Positions 7,931-17,593 are shown, counted from the stretch's first letter. The stretch is 60,819 bases of DNA from Lachnospiraceae bacterium (GCA_017437065.1 JAFSBX010000098.1:1-60819); one strand, 5' to 3'. Program-made: numbers and translations. The notes: generated from the sequence alone by a model not told the origin.

Positions 7931-9382
7931 GTGGGTAAGCTTTACGATAAACTTACAGAATACAAAAAATCAGATTATTATCCTTACCATATGCCGGGAC
8001 ATAAGAGGAATATGAACGGCAGACCGTTTCAGGAGTATTATGAATTGGATATTACGGAAATAGATGGTTTTGATAATCTGCATCAGGCAGAGGGAATTTT
8101 GCGTGAGGTAGAGAAAAGAGCAAATCAGATGTATGGAGCGGATGATACCTTTCTCCTTGTGAATGGCAGTACTTGCGGTATATTGAGTGCTATTTCTGCT
8201 ACGGCGGAAACCGGCGGGAAAATATTGATTGCAAGAAACTGCCATAAATCCGTGTATCACGGAGCATATCTTAGAAATCTTGAAGTTCAGTATATATATC
8301 CGAAAGTTTCAGAGCAGTTTGGGATTGCATTGGGAACAAATCCTGAAGATGTGGAAGAAAAGCTGAAAGCCGATAATGACATTTCGGCGGTAATTATTAC
8401 CAGTCCCACATATGAAGGTGTGGTTTCCGATATCGAGAAAATAGCAAAAATTGTGCATAAGTATCATGTGCCGTTAATTGTAGATGAGGCACATGGAGCA
8501 CATTTGGGATTTTCAAAGGACTTTCCGCAAAACGCGGTTGCAAACGGAGCGGACATAGTAATACATAGTTTACATAAAACACTTCCTTCGCCTACACAAA
8601 CAGCCTTGCTTCATGTTTCAGGAAAATTGATTGATAGAGAAAAATTAAAACGATTTTTAGGAATATATCAGAGCAGCAGTCCGTCGTACCCGCTGATGGC
8701 AGGAATGGAATTGTGCCTGGATATCTTGGAAGAGGAAGGAAAAGAGCTTTTTGACGGATTATATGGAAACTGGACAAAAATGTTGGTTCAACTGGAGCGG
8801 TGTAAGTATTTAAAAATTTTACATAAGTTCGATGTATTGAAAACAGGTATGAAAGATTTTGATGTGGGAAAACTTGTAATATCCACAAAGGAGACAAGTT
8901 GGAGCGGGCAGCAGTTGTATGATGTTTTGTTGAATAAATATCATTTACAAATGGAAATGGCTACGGACAATTTTGTGCTTGCGATGTTTACGATTATGGA
9001 TACAGAGGAAGGTTTCGAACGTCTGACGAAAGCTTTAACGGAAATAGATGAAGAAGTGGGTGCTGAAACAGATATGAAGGCTGCAGAAAGTGTCAAAAAT
9101 GAGGTAGTTGCAGATAATAAGTGTAATGGATATTTAGTGCTTAGGACAGGTTGCCGGATTGCAGAGGCACTGGATGCAAAGAAAGAATGGATTGACCTTG
9201 CCCGGTGTGAAGGCAGAATGGCCGCAGGATTTGTCAATCTTTACCCGCCGGGGATTCCTGTTGTGGTACCGGGGGAAATATATAACAGACAGACAATTTC
9301 TAATATAGAGAATTGGTATAGAAAAAATTTATCTGTACAGGGAATAAACAAAAATATGGAAGCACCTGTGATAATAGAATGA
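7931..9382 (+). CDS. Orn/Lys/Arg decarboxylase family, PLP-dependent (first of two paralogues)
   Basis: The 483-residue protein has the fold-type I motifs of basic amino acid decarboxylases: YYPYHMPGHKRN at the N-terminus, ELDITEIDGFDNLHQAEG, the substrate/cofactor segment LLVNGSTCGI, VDEAHGAHLGF, and the PLP lysine K216 in SLHKTLPSPTQ. It should decarboxylate lysine, ornithine or arginine to a diamine or agmatine. It is shorter than the about 700-residue E. coli enzymes, matching the short Bacillus SpeA/YaaO type. GTG start after GAAGGAGAAAG, directly abutting the HD gene. A paralogue lies in the polyamine cluster at 38781-40229. Placement ahead of the tmk-holB-like block recalls B. subtilis yaaO, so a YaaO-like role is likely. 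Confidence 0.85.
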   Translation: MGKLYDKLTEYKKSDYYPYHMPGHKRNMNGRPFQEYYELDITEIDGFDNLHQAEGILREVEKRANQMYGADDTFLLVNGSTCGILSAISATAETGGKILIARNCHKSVYHGAYLRNLEVQYIYPKVSEQFGIALGTNPEDVEEKLKADNDISAVIITSPTYEGVVSDIEKIAKIVHKYHVPLIVDEAHGAHLGFSKDFPQNAVANGADIVIHSLHKTLPSPTQTALLHVSGKLIDREKLKRFLGIYQSSSPSYPLMAGMELCLDILEEEGKELFDGLYGNWTKMLVQLERCKYLKILHKFDVLKTGMKDFDVGKLVISTKETSWSGQQLYDVLLNKYHLQMEMATDNFVLAMFTIMDTEEGFERLTKALTEIDEEVGAETDMKAAESVKNEVVADNKCNGYLVLRTGCRIAEALDAKKEWIDLARCEGRMAAGFVNLYPPGIPVVVPGEIYNRQTISNIENWYRKNLSVQGINKNMEAPVIIE

Positions 9383-9399
9383 GAGGAGAAAGAGGAGAA

Positions 9400-10815
9400 A
9401 TGCGTAAAACCAAAATTATTTGTACACTTGGACCATCTTGTGAGAGTGAGGAAAAGTTAAGAGAATTGATGTTAGCAGGTATGAATGTGGCACGATTCAA
9501 TTTTTCACATGGAGATCATGAAGAGCAAAAGGGAAGATATGCAAGAGTATTGAAAATAAGCGGAGAATTAAATCTTCCGATTGCTACATTGCTTGATACT
9601 AAGGGACCTGAAATCCGTCTTAGAGATATTGAGGGCGGAAGAACAGAGCTTGTAGCCGGACAGAAATTTACTTTGACAACAGAAGAAATTCTTGGAAATA
9701 ACGAAAGAGTTTCCATTACTTATAAGAATCTGGTGAATGACATTACCGAGGGTACACATATTTTGATTGATGATGGTCTGATTGAAATGCAGGCAGAAAA
9801 AATCGAAGGAACAGAAATTATTTGTAACGTAATTAACGGTGGACCGATTTCCAATCATAAGGGTGTAAATGTACCGGGTGCTGTTTTATCCATGCCTTAT
9901 ATCAGTGAAGTGGACAGAAGTGACATTTTATTTGGTATTGAAATGGGATATGATTTTATTGCCTGCTCTTTTGCCAGAACGAAAGAAGATATCCTGCAGG
10001 TAAGAGCAATTCTTGATGAGCATAACAGCAAAATGAAAATTATTGCCAAAATTGAGAATATGCAGGGAATTGAAAATTTGGAAGAAATTTTAAGTGTTTC
10101 AGACGGTATTATGGTTGCACGTGGTGATATGGGTGTGGAAATCCCTATGGAAGAGGTTCCGGTTTTGCAGAAGCGTATGATTAAGATGGCAGAAGCGCAG
10201 GGAAAACATGTTATCACAGCGACACAGATGTTGGAATCCATGATTAAAAATCCAAGACCTACCAGAGCTGAGACAACAGATATTGCAAATGCGATTTATG
10301 ACGGAACAACAGCGATTATGCTTTCTGGAGAAAGTGCTGCAGGTATGTATCCGGTAGAAGCCGTAAAAACAATGGCAAGAATTGCAGAACGTGCTGAAAA
10401 GGATATTGATTATAAAGGTCGTATGAAAAAAAGAGATTTGCCGGAAGATGTAGATACAACGACAGCTATTTCGATGGCAGCATGTACTACGGCAATGGAT
10501 TTAAAGGCAGCTGCAATTATCAGTGTTACTATGTCCGGTTTTACCAGTGAAATGATTTCAAGATATAAGCCGGATTGTCCGGTGCTTGGATGCAGTGTAA
10601 ATCCAAGAGTGTGCAGACAGCTTAATTTAAGCTGGGGAATTACACCGCTTCTTATGCAGAGAGAAGAAACAGAGGAAGAACTGTTTGAGGAAGCACTCAG
10701 AGTATGTAAAAAGGCAGGATATATTAAGAAGGGTGATCGTGTGGTGCTGACTGCGGGAGTGCCGTTAGGGGTATCAGGAAATACGAACATGATTCGTGTG
10801 TTTGATGTACAATAA
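9400..10815 (+). CDS. pyk: pyruvate kinase
   Basis: The 471-residue glycolytic enzyme converts phosphoenolpyruvate and ADP to pyruvate and ATP. It begins MRKTKIICTLGPSC, has the NFSHGDHEE substrate region, DTKGPEIR, the active-site block IAKIENMQGIENLEEIL, ARGDMGVEIP and the signature VITATQMLESMI. The C-terminal regulatory domain ends at the usual place; the extra PEP-utiliser-like domain of Bacillus enzymes is absent. The ATG at 9400 is chosen since AGAGGAG precedes it; an earlier ATG at 9379 overlaps the previous stop and adds seven residues not expected in the family. A terminator follows. Confidence 0.97.
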   Translation: MRKTKIICTLGPSCESEEKLRELMLAGMNVARFNFSHGDHEEQKGRYARVLKISGELNLPIATLLDTKGPEIRLRDIEGGRTELVAGQKFTLTTEEILGNNERVSITYKNLVNDITEGTHILIDDGLIEMQAEKIEGTEIICNVINGGPISNHKGVNVPGAVLSMPYISEVDRSDILFGIEMGYDFIACSFARTKEDILQVRAILDEHNSKMKIIAKIENMQGIENLEEILSVSDGIMVARGDMGVEIPMEEVPVLQKRMIKMAEAQGKHVITATQMLESMIKNPRPTRAETTDIANAIYDGTTAIMLSGESAAGMYPVEAVKTMARIAERAEKDIDYKGRMKKRDLPEDVDTTTAISMAACTTAMDLKAAAIISVTMSGFTSEMISRYKPDCPVLGCSVNPRVCRQLNLSWGITPLLMQREETEEELFEEALRVCKKAGYIKKGDRVVLTAGVPLGVSGNTNMIRVFDVQ

Positions 10816-10842
10816 TACAATAAAATGATAAATGTGCTTATG

Positions 10843-10873
10843 AAAAGTGGGGCTGTAAAGTCTCACTTTTTTT
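10843..10873 (+). terminator. intrinsic terminator after pyk
   Basis: A 10-bp stem AAAAGTGGGG/TCTCACTTTT (10843-10852 with 10861-10870, two G-U pairs), loop CTGTAAAG, and a T run to 10873. Confidence 0.85.
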
Positions 10874-11060
10874 GTAGTAAAAATTGATGCAATTTTTTGT
10901 GGATATTTTTTGCGGATAAGAAAGCTGACTATTCCCTAATATAAAAAAAACTGGTATACTGAAAATAATAGTATATGACAGAAGGAAAAACTTAGGGAAA
11001 GTTAAACGGTGAAAATGTGCAGTACCTTGTACCGAATATCACACCGAAGAGGATAAATAA

Positions 11061-11648
11061 TTGGGCAAAATTGTATATCTGATGGGAAAAAGCTCAACAG
11101 GAAAAGACACAATATATAAGCATTTACTGAAAAATGATGAAATAGAATTTCATACCATTGTACCTTATACAACAAGACCGATTCGTGCAGGAGAAACGGA
11201 TGGTGTGGAATATTTCTTTACGGATGAGTCAGGATTTTTAAAATTGAAAGAGGAAGGCAGACTTATTGAGGACAGAGCATATAATACCTGTTTAGGGATT
11301 TGGCGCTATTTTACAGTAAATGACAGTCAGATAAACCTAGAGCATAATAATTATCTGATTATCGGAACATTGGAATCCTACAATAAAACCAAGGAATTTT
11401 TTTGTGAGGAAAAAATGGTTCCGGTTATGATTGAATTAGATGATGGAATCAGGTTACAACGGGCATTGGATAGGGAGAAAATGCAGGATACACCGAAGTA
11501 CGATGAAATGTGTCGGAGGTTTTTAGCTGATGCAGAGGATTTTAGTGAAGAGAAAATAAAGGCAGCAGGTATTCAGAGGCGTTTTATTAACAATGATTTA
11601 CAACAGTGTCTGGATGAAATTATGGTATATTTAAAAGAGATGCTATAG
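11061..11648 (+). CDS. guanylate kinase-like P-loop nucleotide kinase
   Basis: The 195-residue protein has a P-loop at residues 8-16 (MGKSSTGKDT), then a guanylate-kinase-like GMP site: TIVPYTTRPIRAGETDGVEYFF. True Gmk normally has GPSGVGKST in the P-loop, so this is a divergent member and may act on another nucleotide or as a regulator. It uses a TTG start about 9 nt after GAGGA. It stands where B. subtilis has tmk in the tmk-yaaQ-yaaR-holB block, which suggests a nucleotide-metabolism role replacing thymidylate kinase in position, though not shown in function. About 60 nt separate it from yaaR. Confidence 0.75.
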   Translation: MGKIVYLMGKSSTGKDTIYKHLLKNDEIEFHTIVPYTTRPIRAGETDGVEYFFTDESGFLKLKEEGRLIEDRAYNTCLGIWRYFTVNDSQINLEHNNYLIIGTLESYNKTKEFFCEEKMVPVMIELDDGIRLQRALDREKMQDTPKYDEMCRRFLADAEDFSEEKIKAAGIQRRFINNDLQQCLDEIMVYLKEML

Positions 11649-11707
11649 GCAGGGGCTTGTTGAGAAGAGGCATAAAACCTGTTTAGTGCAGGTAAATGGA
11701 GGCAAAT

Positions 11708-12148
11708 ATGGATATTAAAATAAATCAGATACAGCAACCTGCCCCGATAGAGCAGACAAAACAGACGGCACCTACAGATGGTAATTTTAAGTTTACGCTG
11801 GTCAGTCACATACAGGAGCAGGAGCTGCAGACAAGATTAACTGCTCTCATGGAAGAAATTACAATGCAGGGCGAAAAGATTTCTAAAAAGAAAGACATAA
11901 AAGATATGAAAAAGTATCGTGGATTGATTAAGGAATTTTTAAATGAAATCGTCAATCGTTCCCATTCTTTTTCGAGAGAGAATTTTTTGGACAGAAAAGG
12001 ACGTCACAGAGTATACGGCATTGTAAGACTTATTGATGAGAATTTGGATGAACTGGCTCAGGAGCTTATAAAGGATGAGCAGGACAGTATTGCGATTCTT
12101 AACAAGATAGGAGAAATCAGAGGACTGTTATTGGATATTTTTACATAA
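11708..12148 (+). CDS. yaaR: YaaR family protein (DUF327)
   Basis: The 146-residue protein has a polar Gln/Pro/Thr-rich N-terminus and a helical domain with [45 protein letters not shown], the hallmark of YaaR/DUF327. The biochemical function is unknown. The ATG at 11708 is selected because GGAGG lies at 11698-11702; an ATG 12 nt earlier lacks a spaced site. The order yaaR-holB-ricT matches B. subtilis, which supports the call. Confidence 0.85.
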   Translation: MDIKINQIQQPAPIEQTKQTAPTDGNFKFTLVSHIQEQELQTRLTALMEEITMQGEKISKKKDIKDMKKYRGLIKEFLNEIVNRSHSFSRENFLDRKGRHRVYGIVRLIDENLDELAQELIKDEQDSIAILNKIGEIRGLLLDIFT

Positions 12149-12261
12149 GTGAAAGTGTCCGCAGGTAACGGACAAAGATACTTTTATAAAGGGATTTTTG
12201 GTAGAAGCGAGAAAGTTGAAAGATTTTCAGTATCAGTAACAGATACAGAAATGAGGGAGAA

Positions 12262-13254
12262 ATGGCGAGATTTTCAGATATTATCGGACAGGAACAGATA
12301 AAAGAACATTTACAGAACGCAATGGAAACAGGAAAGGTTTCCCATGCTTATATTATTAACGGAGAGCGCAGTGCGGGAAAAGAGTTTATTGCCCGCGTAT
12401 TTGCGATGGCATTGCAGTGTGAAAAACAGGGACAGGAACCTTGTCAGGAGTGCCATTCCTGTAAGCAGGCACTTTCGGATAATCAGCCGGATATTATCAG
12501 GGTAACACATGAAAAACCGAATACCATCGGTGTAGAGGATATCCGTAGCCAGATTAACGGAGACATTGCGATTAAACCATATAGCAGTCCGCGGAAAATT
12601 TATATTATAAATGACGGCGAAAAAATGACGGTGCAGGCACAGAATGCGTTGTTAAAAACGTTGGAGGAGCCGCCGGAATATGCGGTAATTCTTATTCTTA
12701 CCACGAATGTAAATGCACTTTTACCGACGATTTTAAGTCGTTGTGTTGTATTGAATATGAAACCGGTAAAAGATGCGTTAGTAAAAAAATATCTGATGGA
12801 AACTGTGCAGATTCCGGATTACAAAGCAGATGTATGTGTGGCATTTGCAAGAGGAAATATTGGTAAGGCGAAGCTTTTAGCGTCCAGTGAAGAGTTTGAC
12901 AATATTAAGGAAGAAGCAATTACACTTTTGAAATATATTAATGATATGGAAATGAGTGAAATTGTTGCTGCAATTAAGAAAATTAATGATTATAAATTTG
13001 ATGTAAATGACTATCTCGATATTCTTTCTATCTGGTATCGTGATGTGTTACTGTTTAAGGCAACAAATGATGCGAATCACTTGATTTTCAAAGGGGAAAT
13101 ACAGTATATTAGAAAAGTGGCAGACAAATGTGCGTATGAAGGAATTGAAGCAATTATCAAAGCACTGGACAAAGCGAAAAATCGTCTGAGTGCAAATGTT
13201 AATTTTGATTTGACGATGGAGCTTTTGCTGCTCACGATTAAAGAAAATTCATGA
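12262..13254 (+). CDS. holB: DNA polymerase III subunit delta'
   Basis: The 330-residue clamp-loader subunit helps load the sliding clamp at primed DNA. It has FSDIIGQEQIKEHLQNA, a P-loop-like GERSAGKE (residues 32-39), a zinc-binding C-x7-C-x2-C-x2-C cluster near 52-66 (CEKQGQEPCQECHSC), the sensor segment AQNALLKTLEEPPEYAVIL and the SRC motif in LPTILSRCVVL. It follows yaaR and precedes ricT as in Bacillus. ATG after GAGGGAGAA. Confidence 0.93.
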   Translation: MARFSDIIGQEQIKEHLQNAMETGKVSHAYIINGERSAGKEFIARVFAMALQCEKQGQEPCQECHSCKQALSDNQPDIIRVTHEKPNTIGVEDIRSQINGDIAIKPYSSPRKIYIINDGEKMTVQAQNALLKTLEEPPEYAVILILTTNVNALLPTILSRCVVLNMKPVKDALVKKYLMETVQIPDYKADVCVAFARGNIGKAKLLASSEEFDNIKEEAITLLKYINDMEMSEIVAAIKKINDYKFDVNDYLDILSIWYRDVLLFKATNDANHLIFKGEIQYIRKVADKCAYEGIEAIIKALDKAKNRLSANVNFDLTMELLLLTIKENS

Positions 13255-13281
13255 GGGTGTCGGTAAATTGGAGGTTTATAG

Positions 13282-14193
13282 ATGGTAAAGGTAATTGGAG
13301 TAAGATTTCGTACTGCGGGGAAAATTTACTTTTTTGATCCGCTTAAGTTTGACATAAAGAAGGGCGATAATGTTATTGTAGAAACTGCAAGAGGCATTGA
13401 ATTTGGTACGGTTGTGGGCGATCCGAAGGAAGTTGAGAATAATAAGGTAATACAACCGTTAAAACCGGTACTTCGTATTGCAACAGAAAAGGATAAAGAG
13501 CAGGAAGCTTCAAATAAAATAAAAGAACGAGAAGCGTTTAAAATTTGTCTTGAAAAGATTCGGAAGCACAAGCTGGAAATGAAGTTAATTGATGCGGAGT
13601 ATACTTTTGATAATAATAAAGTATTGTTTTATTTTACGGCCGATGGACGTATTGATTTCCGTGAGCTGGTAAAGGATCTGGCAGCAGTATTTAAAACAAG
13701 AATTGAGCTTCGTCAGATTGGGGTAAGGGATGAAACGAAGATTTTGGGAGGAATTGGAATTTGTGGGAGACCGCTTTGCTGTCATACCCATTTATCTGAG
13801 TTTATTCCGGTTTCCATTAAAATGGCGAAGGAACAGAACCTTTCTTTAAATCCTACAAAAATTTCAGGTGTCTGTGGAAGATTAATGTGCTGTCTGAAGC
13901 ATGAGGAGGAAACTTATGAGGAATTAAACCGTAAGTTGCCGGAAGTTGGTGATTTTGTAACCGCAGATGACGGATTAAAAGGTGAAGTACAGAGCGTCAA
14001 TGTACTCCGTCAGTTAGTAAAAGTAATTGTAGAAGTAAATGATGAAAAAGAAATTCATGAATATAAAGTAGAACAGTTACGATTTAAGCGTAAGCACAAC
14101 AAAAACACTAAAATGGATGTGTCTGACGCAGAACTTAAGGAACTGGAAAAATTAGAGAAGCAGGAAGGAAAATCCAAGTTAAATGACAACTAA
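13282..14193 (+). CDS. ricT: RicT/YaaT (PSP1 domain) protein
   Basis: The 303-residue protein carries the PSP1 domain, with the paired cysteine motifs CGRPLCC (near residue 160) and CGRLMCC (near 195) that in B. subtilis RicT contribute to [4Fe-4S] cluster binding in the RicAFT complex. That complex promotes RNA maturation by RNase Y and influences sporulation and competence. The C-terminus is Lys/Glu-rich. GGAGG precedes the ATG. The last 11 nt overlap the next gene. Whether RicA and RicF partners exist cannot be seen here. Confidence 0.9.
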   Translation: MVKVIGVRFRTAGKIYFFDPLKFDIKKGDNVIVETARGIEFGTVVGDPKEVENNKVIQPLKPVLRIATEKDKEQEASNKIKEREAFKICLEKIRKHKLEMKLIDAEYTFDNNKVLFYFTADGRIDFRELVKDLAAVFKTRIELRQIGVRDETKILGGIGICGRPLCCHTHLSEFIPVSIKMAKEQNLSLNPTKISGVCGRLMCCLKHEEETYEELNRKLPEVGDFVTADDGLKGEVQSVNVLRQLVKVIVEVNDEKEIHEYKVEQLRFKRKHNKNTKMDVSDAELKELEKLEKQEGKSKLNDN

Positions 14194-14971
14194 TACAGAA
14201 AATATTTCTAAAGCGGAAAGTGCTTCTGAAATGGAAAATATTCTTCTGAAGGAAAATGAGCGACTGGATGAACTGCAAAGAAACGGATACCGCATTATCC
14301 AAAACCCGGAGAAATTCTGTTTTGGTATGGATGCGGTACTTCTTTCGGGTTTTGCAAAAGCAAAGTCCGGAAGTAAGGTACTGGATTTGGGGACAGGAAC
14401 GGGAATTATTCCGATTCTGATGGAAGCAAAGACAGAAGCAGAGCATCTGACAGGGCTGGAAATTCAGGAAGAAAGTGCTGATATGGCACGAAGAAGTGTA
14501 GCTTTAAATGAGCTGACACAGAAAATTGATATCGTACAGGGAGATATTAAAGAGGCAGGACAGATATTTGGTGGTGCCTCTTTTGACGTTGTGACATGTA
14601 ATCCGCCTTATATGATTGGACAGCATGGTATAGCAAACCCGGATGCACCGAAAGCAATTGCGAGACATGAGATTCTTTGCACGTTGGAAGATGTGGTAAG
14701 TCAGGCGGCAAAGGTGTTAAAGCCGGGAGGGAATTTTTATATGGTACATAGACCGTTCCGGCTTGCGGAGATTATGGTGATGCTGGTGAAGTATAAGTTA
14801 GAGCCGAAGCGTATGCAGCTAGTATATCCGTTTGTGGATAAAGAGCCGAACATGGTATTGATAGAAGCAAATCGGGGTGGAAAGTCGAGGATGACGGTTG
14901 AGAAGCCGTTGATTGTGTATAAAGAGCCGGGCGTTTATACGGATGAGATTTATGAGGTGTATGGGTACTAA
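14183..14971 (+). CDS. trmN6: tRNA1(Val) (adenine(37)-N6)-methyltransferase family (TrmN6/YabB)
   Basis: The 262-residue class I SAM-dependent methyltransferase begins its core with NGYRIIQNPEKFCFGMDAVLL, has the SAM-binding loop VLDLGTGTGIIPIL (near residues 70-83) and the N6-adenine motif NPPYM (near 143). The family methylates A37 of tRNA1(Val). The N-terminal 35 residues are poorly conserved, so an internal ATG at 14231 (M17) could be the true start; the 14183 ATG overlaps ricT by 11 nt, consistent with translational coupling. It matches yabB in the Bacillus order, but yabA and yazA are missing. Confidence 0.85.
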   Translation: MTTNTENISKAESASEMENILLKENERLDELQRNGYRIIQNPEKFCFGMDAVLLSGFAKAKSGSKVLDLGTGTGIIPILMEAKTEAEHLTGLEIQEESADMARRSVALNELTQKIDIVQGDIKEAGQIFGGASFDVVTCNPPYMIGQHGIANPDAPKAIARHEILCTLEDVVSQAAKVLKPGGNFYMVHRPFRLAEIMVMLVKYKLEPKRMQLVYPFVDKEPNMVLIEANRGGKSRMTVEKPLIVYKEPGVYTDEIYEVYGY

Positions 14972-15071
14972 TCAGATGAATGTAGATATAAAAGACGGAA
15001 TAGAATCAGTTTGGCTTAGGTCAGTTAAGCGGAAAAGGGTTAAGTAGTTGTGACATGTAAAAGAGGAAGGC

Positions 15072-16487
15072 ATGAATATAATTATGAAAAAATTTAAGAG
15101 TTATTTCGTTGTGTTAAGTTTATGTTTCATTGTCGGAATGTTGACCGGATGCGCTGGAAAAACAGAAGATGTTTTTTTACAGAGTGATGTGTCAGGAAAT
15201 GACAGTGATACTGTTTCTGAACAAAATGAGTCGAATGGGAAATTGGTTGTTGAGGGAGAACCCATTGAAGAAATTGATGGAACTGTGGGAAATAATGAAG
15301 CGGTAGAGGTTCAGGGGAATCAGACAGGACATGACGATATGAATGGAAGTGAAACACCAGATGTTCAGGCAGATACGGTAGCTGGTGAAGGTGGAAATTT
15401 AAGCATACCTGACCGTGAAGCAGTAAAAGTAAAAGGAATTTATGTCAGTGGACCGATTGCGGGACATGCTAAAATGGAAGATTTGATTGCACTTGTGGAT
15501 GAAACAGAATTAAATGCCATGGTTATTGATATTAAAAATGACGATGGAAGAATTACCTATAAAATGCAGTCGGAAACTGTTTTGGAAATTGATGCAGGTA
15601 TTAATTACATTCGGGATATTGAAGAACTTGTAAAGAAATGTAAGGAAAAGAACATTTATCTGATTGCCCGAATTGTAGCATTCAGAGATCCATATCTAGC
15701 AGAACAGAAGCCGGAGCTTGCGGTAAAAACAGAGGCAGGAGATGTTTTTCGGGATAAAAACGGGCTTGCATGGGTAAATCCTTATAAAAAAGAAGTGTGG
15801 GATTATCTGATGGAAGTGGCGGCAGAAGCAGCGGAAATCGGATTTGATGAAATACAGTTTGATTATATTCGGTTTTCTACGGATATTAAGGCAGGAGAAG
15901 CTGATTTTGGTGCAGAGGCAGAAGGAATCAGCAAAATTGATATTATTACGCAGTTTACGGAATATGCATATGAGACGTTAACTCCACTTGGAGTATTTGT
16001 GGCAGCGGACGTATTCGGAACAGTAATTGATAACGAAACTGACCAGAAAATTGTAGGTCAGGATTATGCAAGAATGGCGGAGCATTTGGATTATATTTGT
16101 CCGATGGTGTATCCGTCCCATTATGTGAACGGAGCGTATGGTATTCCGGTGCCGGATGCAAATCCGTATCAGACAATTTATGAGGCATCCGGTGCTTCGG
16201 CAGAGGTTTTGGGTGAGTTGCCGGAAGAAAAACGGGCAACGGTGCGTGTGTGGCTGCAAAGCTTTACAGCTAAGTGGGTGTCCGGGTATATAAGCTATGG
16301 GCCGCAACAGATTAGAGAGCAGATTAAAGGTGCTTATGATGCAGGATATGAGGAATGGATTTTGTGGAATGCGGCAGTGAATTACCAGAGGGATTCTTTG
16401 CTGACGGATGAAGAAGCGGAGAGTGAGAGACAGCAGTGGGAAGCAGAGAAAGCGGCAAAGGATATGGAAACTGTGAGTGGGAATTAG
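15072..16487 (+). CDS. secreted lipoprotein with putative glycoside hydrolase domain (DUF4015 type)
   Basis: The 471-residue protein has a lipoprotein signal with lipobox LTGC (near residue 27), an Asp/Glu/Ser/Gly-rich linker to about residue 115, and a TIM-barrel-like domain. That domain contains VKGIYVSGPIAGHAKMEDL, MVIDIKNDDGRITY, the block GFDEIQFDYIRFSTD and MVYPSHYV, typical of the DUF4015 putative glycosidase family. It should be lipid-anchored outside the membrane and may act on a polysaccharide; no activity is established. It sits between trmN6 and rsmI, where Bacillus has yazA, so it is an insertion in a conserved block. GAGGAAGG precedes the ATG at 15072; an in-frame ATG at 15084 is the alternative start. 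Confidence 0.8.
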   Translation: MNIIMKKFKSYFVVLSLCFIVGMLTGCAGKTEDVFLQSDVSGNDSDTVSEQNESNGKLVVEGEPIEEIDGTVGNNEAVEVQGNQTGHDDMNGSETPDVQADTVAGEGGNLSIPDREAVKVKGIYVSGPIAGHAKMEDLIALVDETELNAMVIDIKNDDGRITYKMQSETVLEIDAGINYIRDIEELVKKCKEKNIYLIARIVAFRDPYLAEQKPELAVKTEAGDVFRDKNGLAWVNPYKKEVWDYLMEVAAEAAEIGFDEIQFDYIRFSTDIKAGEADFGAEAEGISKIDIITQFTEYAYETLTPLGVFVAADVFGTVIDNETDQKIVGQDYARMAEHLDYICPMVYPSHYVNGAYGIPVPDANPYQTIYEASGASAEVLGELPEEKRATVRVWLQSFTAKWVSGYISYGPQQIREQIKGAYDAGYEEWILWNAAVNYQRDSLLTDEEAESERQQWEAEKAAKDMETVSGN

Positions 16488-16545
16488 CCGGAAAAGAATT
16501 ACCATCTGGAAGTTATTGAAATTAGGAAAGGACAAACGGCGAATT

Positions 16546-17403
16546 ATGGAAGAAAAAAGATTTCCGGGAAAACTCTTTTTGTGTGCGACACCAATTGGAA
16601 ATTTAGGAGATATGACACCGCGTGTTGTGGAGACATTACAGGAAGCGGATGTGATTGCGGCAGAAGATACACGCAATAGTATTAAGCTGCTGAACCACTT
16701 TGGAATCAGCACACCGATGACCAGTTATCATGAATATAATAAGGTAGACAAGGCGAGAACGCTGATTGCACAAATGCAGGAAGGAAAAAATGTGGCGTTG
16801 ATTACCGATGCCGGAACACCGGCTATTTCCGATCCGGGAGAAGTACTGGTGCAGATGTGTCATGAGGCGGGAATTACGGTGACTTCACTTCCGGGAGCGG
16901 CAGCATGTATTACCGCGCTGACACTTTCCGGATTGAGTACGAGAAGATTTTGTTTTGAAGGATTTCTGCCTGCGGATAAAAAGGAAAAGAAAGTGATACT
17001 GGAGGAATTAAAAGAAGAAAGTCGTACGATGATTTTGTATGAAGCACCGCATCACTTAAAGCGTACATTAGAGGAATTGTATGGTGTGGTTGGAAATCGG
17101 CGCATTACCCTTTGCAGAGAGTTGACGAAGAAATTTGAAACCATTATGCCGACTACATTAGAGGAAGCATTGCGGTTTTATGAACAGGAAGAGCCTAGGG
17201 GAGAATATGTGCTTGTTTTGGAAGGAAAAAGCCTTGCGGAGAAGAAGAAGGAAAAGGAAGCAGGGTGGCAGGAGATGAGTATAGAGGAGCATATGGCAGT
17301 TTATGAAGAACAGGGTATGGACAGGAAAGAGGCTATGAAGCAGGTAGCAAAGGACAGAGGTGTGTCGAAGAGGGAGATTTATCAGTATTTATTGGAAGAA
17401 TAG
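16546..17403 (+). CDS. rsmI: 16S rRNA (cytidine(1402)-2'-O)-methyltransferase
   Basis: The 285-residue enzyme 2'-O-methylates C1402 of 16S rRNA in the ribosomal decoding centre. It starts LFLCATPIGNLGDMTPR, has the family segment DVIAAEDTRNSIKLLNHFGI, LITDAGTPAISDPG and LPGAAACITALTLSGL. The ATG at 16546 is used because the conserved domain starts at once and AGGAAAGG lies upstream; the frame extends 69 nt upstream into the previous gene without conserved sequence. It corresponds to yabC and closes the conserved block; a terminator follows. Confidence 0.95.
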   Translation: MEEKRFPGKLFLCATPIGNLGDMTPRVVETLQEADVIAAEDTRNSIKLLNHFGISTPMTSYHEYNKVDKARTLIAQMQEGKNVALITDAGTPAISDPGEVLVQMCHEAGITVTSLPGAAACITALTLSGLSTRRFCFEGFLPADKKEKKVILEELKEESRTMILYEAPHHLKRTLEELYGVVGNRRITLCRELTKKFETIMPTTLEEALRFYEQEEPRGEYVLVLEGKSLAEKKKEKEAGWQEMSIEEHMAVYEEQGMDRKEAMKQVAKDRGVSKREIYQYLLEE

Positions 17404-17410
17404 GAAAAGT

Positions 17411-17455
17411 AAAGGCTGAAAACCGGTAAGAATGGTTTTTGGTCTTTATTTTTTA
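17411..17455 (+). terminator. intrinsic terminator after rsmI
   Basis: AAAGGCTGAAAACC (17411-17424) can pair over 14 positions, with several G-U pairs, to GGTTTTTGGTCTTT (17434-17447), followed by ATTTTTTAT. Confidence 0.8.
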
Positions 17456-17495
17456 TCAATACTCGAACAGAAATGTAGTCATATATGCTTTTTAA

Positions 17496-17524
17496 TTGAC
17501 TATATTACAACGATGTAGTACGAT
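17496..17524 (+). promoter_or_regulatory. blaI promoter with BlaI-type operator
   Basis: TTGACT (17496-17501) and TACGAT (17519-17524) are spaced 17 nt apart. Between and over them lies TATATTACA-ACGA-TGTAGTACG (17501-17522): two copies of the unit TRTANTACR around TACA-N4-TGTA (17506-17517). BlaI/MecI repressors are known to bind TACA/TGTA dyads overlapping the promoter, so autoregulation is predicted. The same unit recurs at 19412-19433 and 24391-24424. Confidence 0.75.
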
Positions 17525-17593
17525 GTTGACGTGAAGTTAAAACAAAAGGGTTAGTTTGTTGACAGTACGAACAAAACAATCATGGAGGTTATT

